Shown: positions 61,351 to 64,000 of the stretch, piece after piece
Position numbering within the stretch: position 1 is the first letter of the stretch
Layout: every line of letters starts with the position of its first letter
Notes under the pieces: generated by a model
Told to the model about the DNA's origin: nothing
The model's database searches: none
Seen by the model: the letters and a program-made list of their open reading frames with translations, nothing else
Assembly (NCBI GenBank): GCA_021229015.1
Contig: CM037785.1
Span: 35,017,062-35,081,061 of the forward strand
Source: Solen grandis
Taxonomy: Eukaryota; Mollusca; Bivalvia; Adapedonta; Solenidae
Direction of reading: 5' to 3'
Length of the DNA stretch: 64,000 bases
Program-made: the position numbers and the translations under genes

Positions 61351-61355
61351 CGCGA

Positions 61356-61455
61356 NNNNNNNNNNNNNNNNNNNNNNNNNNNNNNNNNNNNNNNNNNNNN
61401 NNNNNNNNNNNNNNNNNNNNNNNNNNNNNNNNNNNNNNNNNNNNNNNNNNNNNNN
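61356..61455. other. Assembly gap, 100 N
   Basis: Exactly 100 N, a placeholder gap. The left side breaks off inside the tandem array 58340-61350. Confidence 0.99.
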
Positions 61456-61738
61456 TGTAAAAAAAGGGGGAAAATTGCTTAAACCCCTTTTAAAAAGAAG
61501 AACTTCCTCGTTTTCTTTGCTCTGTAACAGTTAAATTTTACTATATTTTTCAAGCTGCAACCCAGAAATAATTGTTATAATGGGTGGGTCAAACTTTCTA
61601 ATGCTGTGATAAGTCATCGATTTTTATAAAAGAAATAAGTATATTAAACTTTTGAATGAACTTTAAAATTTAACTTTTTGTAAATCAAAAAAGTGTCAAT
61701 TATCATGGAATGGCAAGTGTATCCACAGTCTTACATAC

Positions 61739-61940
61739 TTTTTAACTGCCTCAGGCATAATGCCAGATGTGGTTTGCCCTCCAATGAAATAGCAGTCTGG
61801 AAGGAAGACTTCACATCATCCAGCAGTTTGTTAGCATCATCCCCGGGGGGTTTTGTTCTCATATCTGGACAACTGAGAAGCCCCCAGCAGGTACAGGGCA
61901 TGGCTTGAGCATGGCTGAATCGGATAAGCTTCTGGCATGT
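61739..61940 (-). CDS. Candidate internal exon of an unidentified gene
   Basis: Between acceptor TATTATCGCAG (61941-61951) and donor GTATGTAAG (61738-61730), one frame stays open for 67 codons plus one base: it begins TCQKLIRFSHAQAMPCTCWG and ends SLEGKPHLALCLRQLK. Composition is protein-like, with no low complexity. I do not recognise the family, and it does not match the ARMH3 N-terminal half as I know it. Other exons were not found in the 2.5 kb of this contig, part of which is poor quality. Confidence 0.45.
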
Positions 61941-62239
61941 CTGCGATAATAGGCATTAGAACAGGAAATTGAATATAGGCTACAGAATAAAAACAGAAAT
62001 ATCATTAAAGTAATGAAAACCTCAAAATATTGCTTTGTCACAGTTACTGTTATTATGTCAGATAGTCTTGATAAAGATGAAGGATTAAAAATAAAAACAC
62101 ATAAAAACCAGGTAGAGCTTCTTATACATGTAAAAAAAAATATCATTAAATACAAAAAATTAAGCTGATCATGACATGCTATACTTATAAATGCTGTTAA
62201 GTTATATAAAAAATCTGACCAGTAGTAGCTGAAAATACA
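61941..62239. other. Non-coding, nothing recognised
   Basis: The antisense ORF across 61859-62290 is hydrophobic and follows AT composition; it overlaps the better exon candidate in another frame. Confidence 0.35.
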
Positions 62240-62710
62240 TTCAAGAAATATGGTCAGGGAGCATAACTCAGTGAAAATTGAAACAAGCATGACATACCTA
62301 CAATATAAGCAAGTGGGCTTGGATTTATAATTTTTGTGAAGTTAAATGAAAAGTAGCTAAGAAATAGTGTGGACAAACTAGCATCATTCAACAAAGGGCC
62401 GTTACTCATATAAAATTAAGCTGGTCATGATGTGCCAATGATATGTGCAACTAGACTTGGTACCTATTAATATTGTGAAATAGAATCAAAATCAGACCAA
62501 TGGTCCAATACTGACCAATACCGTGGATAAAATATATTCAATTAAAATAACAAAGGGCCATAACTCATATAAAATCAAGCCAGTTATGATGTGCAAATGA
62601 TATATGCAACTAGAATTGGTATTGATCAATGTTGTGAAATTAAATCAAAATCCGACCAATGGATGCTAAGATAGAGTGTCAACAAAATATAATCAATAAA
62701 TAGAAAGACC
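62240..62710 (+). repeat. Interspersed repeat family L, three to four units
   Basis: Units share AGGGCCATAACTCATATAAA ATCAAGC, ATGATGTGC(C/A)AATGATAT and GCAACTAGA.TTGGTA, at a spacing of about 150-160 bases. The single copy at 15300-15510 belongs to the same family. Confidence 0.7.
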
Positions 62711-62900
62711 TAAACTAACAGATTCATTACTCAAATAAGTGTGTGAAGGATATCTTGTCTATACTCTCGGCACAACTGCAATATTGTGAGAAAAAGAGGG
62801 AGCGCTTGTACTTTCAAATAAGGGAAATAACTTACTGCACGGAGTTGTGAAAACTGATCGACAACTTCCTAGTTATTTTTATCCATTAAGGTGTGTATGC

Positions 62901-62972
62901 AGCCAGGAAGCTCAGTCGGTAGAGCATTTGCCCTTAAGTGAAGGCCGGGGTTCAAGTCCGGTCAGGTTGCAC
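62901..62972 (+). tRNA. Degenerate tRNA-like sequence, probably a pseudogene or SINE head
   Basis: A perfect D-arm (GCTCAGTCGGTAGAGC) and T-arm (CCGGGGTTCAAGTCCGG) are present. The acceptor arms AGCCAGG / TCAGGTT pair with one mismatch. The anticodon arm fails: its stem has two mismatches, position 33 is C, and the loop CCTTAAG would give anticodon TTA, which reads a stop codon. It is therefore unlikely to be a working tRNA. Confidence 0.45.
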
Positions 62973-64000
62973 ATTTCTCACCCTATGACATTAATATTAA
63001 ATGTATTCCCAAATGCATCAATGTAGTTCCTTCAAACATATTAAATTTATTGTTGTTTTGCTATCTCTTTACATGAACTCTCATTTTTGCTTGCGCGTGA
63101 GAATATACCATATTTTGCTGAGAAGCTTATTCTTGTTTTAGGTCTTTGAAAAATACAGAAAAAGGCCAAAAATCTTTTAAAATCCATCGATGAAGAATGC
63201 CAAGTTTGTAAACCAAAGGTACCCCCCGGGTGTGCCATTAAAAAAAAAAATCAATGAATTTTATATAAAAAGGTGGGAAACACATATTGTCCACTGACAA
63301 CGACATCTTTTTTTTAAATTGCCTTTACCCTTTTGAAAAGGTTTTTCAAAAAATTGGTTTTTTTTGATGGAAATGATAAATTTAAAAGACAATAAGTAAA
63401 AATCACTTCCTTGCCAGGAATCGGTGACAACGTTGCAAAGGAAAAAGCGTTTGGTCAAAGGTCTGACTGACAGATCTCCCCAATCTCTAAATGAAAAATT
63501 TAAAAAAAAACAAAACTCAAATCAGTATTGAATTGTTGGAAAGATCCCAAATAAAAGAACCACATCCCCCAAAAAAAGAATATCTGAATTCCTCGTTTTA
63601 AAAGCCTTTCGGTGCTTTGCTGTGTGTTTTGTTTTCTTTTTGTCAAAAATTTTACAAACAAGGATTTAAAGTCGCACAAGTATTCATTTTAGGTTTTTAT
63701 ATTTTTCAGTTCTGTCCATGCAATTAAACACTGATAGTGGCTTTAATTTTTTTATGTTTCCAGGGGGAAAAATTTGGCGAGATTCGTCGGCAAATCTTTT
63801 CCCGCCCCAACGTGTTTTTGAATTCGCAAACTTTTTAGGAGATTCTCAAAAAAGGGGATTTTTTTTGTTCCCTGTAGTTTTTATTTCCTTTCCCCACACA
63901 AAAAAGCCCAAAATTTGAAATCTATCAATAATCAAAAAATTTTGGGCAATTGAAACAAAGATTACCTTTTCAGTGGCAAATTTACTCCCTTTTTAAATAT
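62973..64000. other. Non-coding, quality falling after about 63230
   Basis: Homopolymer runs return after 63230. The open stretches (for example 63718-63918) have no recognisable domain. No exon is supported. Confidence 0.4.

Noticed and set aside
46791..61355. Many short ORFs rich in Lys, Phe, Gly and Pro
   Set aside because: They follow homopolymer runs in corrupted repeat arrays and overlap in several frames and on both strands.
61739..61940. Missing upstream exon of ARMH3
   Set aside because: Same strand, but the peptide does not resemble the N-terminal half of ARMH3 as I know it.
62901..62972. A working tRNA gene
   Set aside because: The D and T arms are good but the anticodon arm does not pair and the loop would read a stop codon.

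Overview
The window is animal nuclear DNA, most likely from a bivalve mollusc. Genes have many short exons with GT..AG introns. The sequence is AT-rich and crowded with short interspersed and tandem repeats, many ending in motifs such as AGCTCACCTGAGCAC or GGGCCATCATGGCCC, which I associate with bivalve genomes (from memory, not searched). Nothing bacterial is present. There are two assembly gaps of exactly 100 N (27383-27482 and 61356-61455), so the window is three contigs joined in a scaffold.

Contig 1 (1-27382) is clean and holds two genes facing each other. On the plus strand, 3330-11097 carries eight exons (366 residues) of a DyP-type heme peroxidase with a mitochondrial-type leader; its first coding exon was not found. 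On the minus strand, 26801 down to 17737 carries nine exons encoding the last 267 residues of ARMH3 (C10orf76), a Golgi armadillo-like protein; the N-terminal part is missing. All splice phases in both genes agree. Introns and flanks carry five copies of a TTAA-flanked hairpin MITE, a pogo/Tigger-like element with TA target duplication, tRNA-derived SINEs, a 168-bp tandem array, and a 22-bp minisatellite that begins at the ARMH3 stop codon.

Contig 2 (27483-61355) has a good-quality middle and poor ends. The middle holds the terminal exon of a C2H2 zinc-finger gene (plus, 32589-34100, two frame breaks), a broken Deltex-type C-terminal domain (minus, 44442-43662), a LINE 3' remnant (about 45330-46480), a 32-bp minisatellite and several tandem-unit elements. 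The left end is an approximately 845-bp tandem repeat. The right end, about 46.8-61.35 kb, is repeat arrays of the same families seen cleanly elsewhere, but full of homopolymer expansions and small indels; ORFs there are not credible. 

Contig 3 (61456-64000) has one plausible orphan exon on the minus strand, a repeat of a family also seen at 15.3 kb, and a degenerate tRNA-like sequence. The genes have no evident functional link to each other. I saw no operon, CRISPR array or clearly new multigene system; the most unusual items are the animal DyP peroxidase, the hairpin MITE family, and the contig that interrupts ARMH3.
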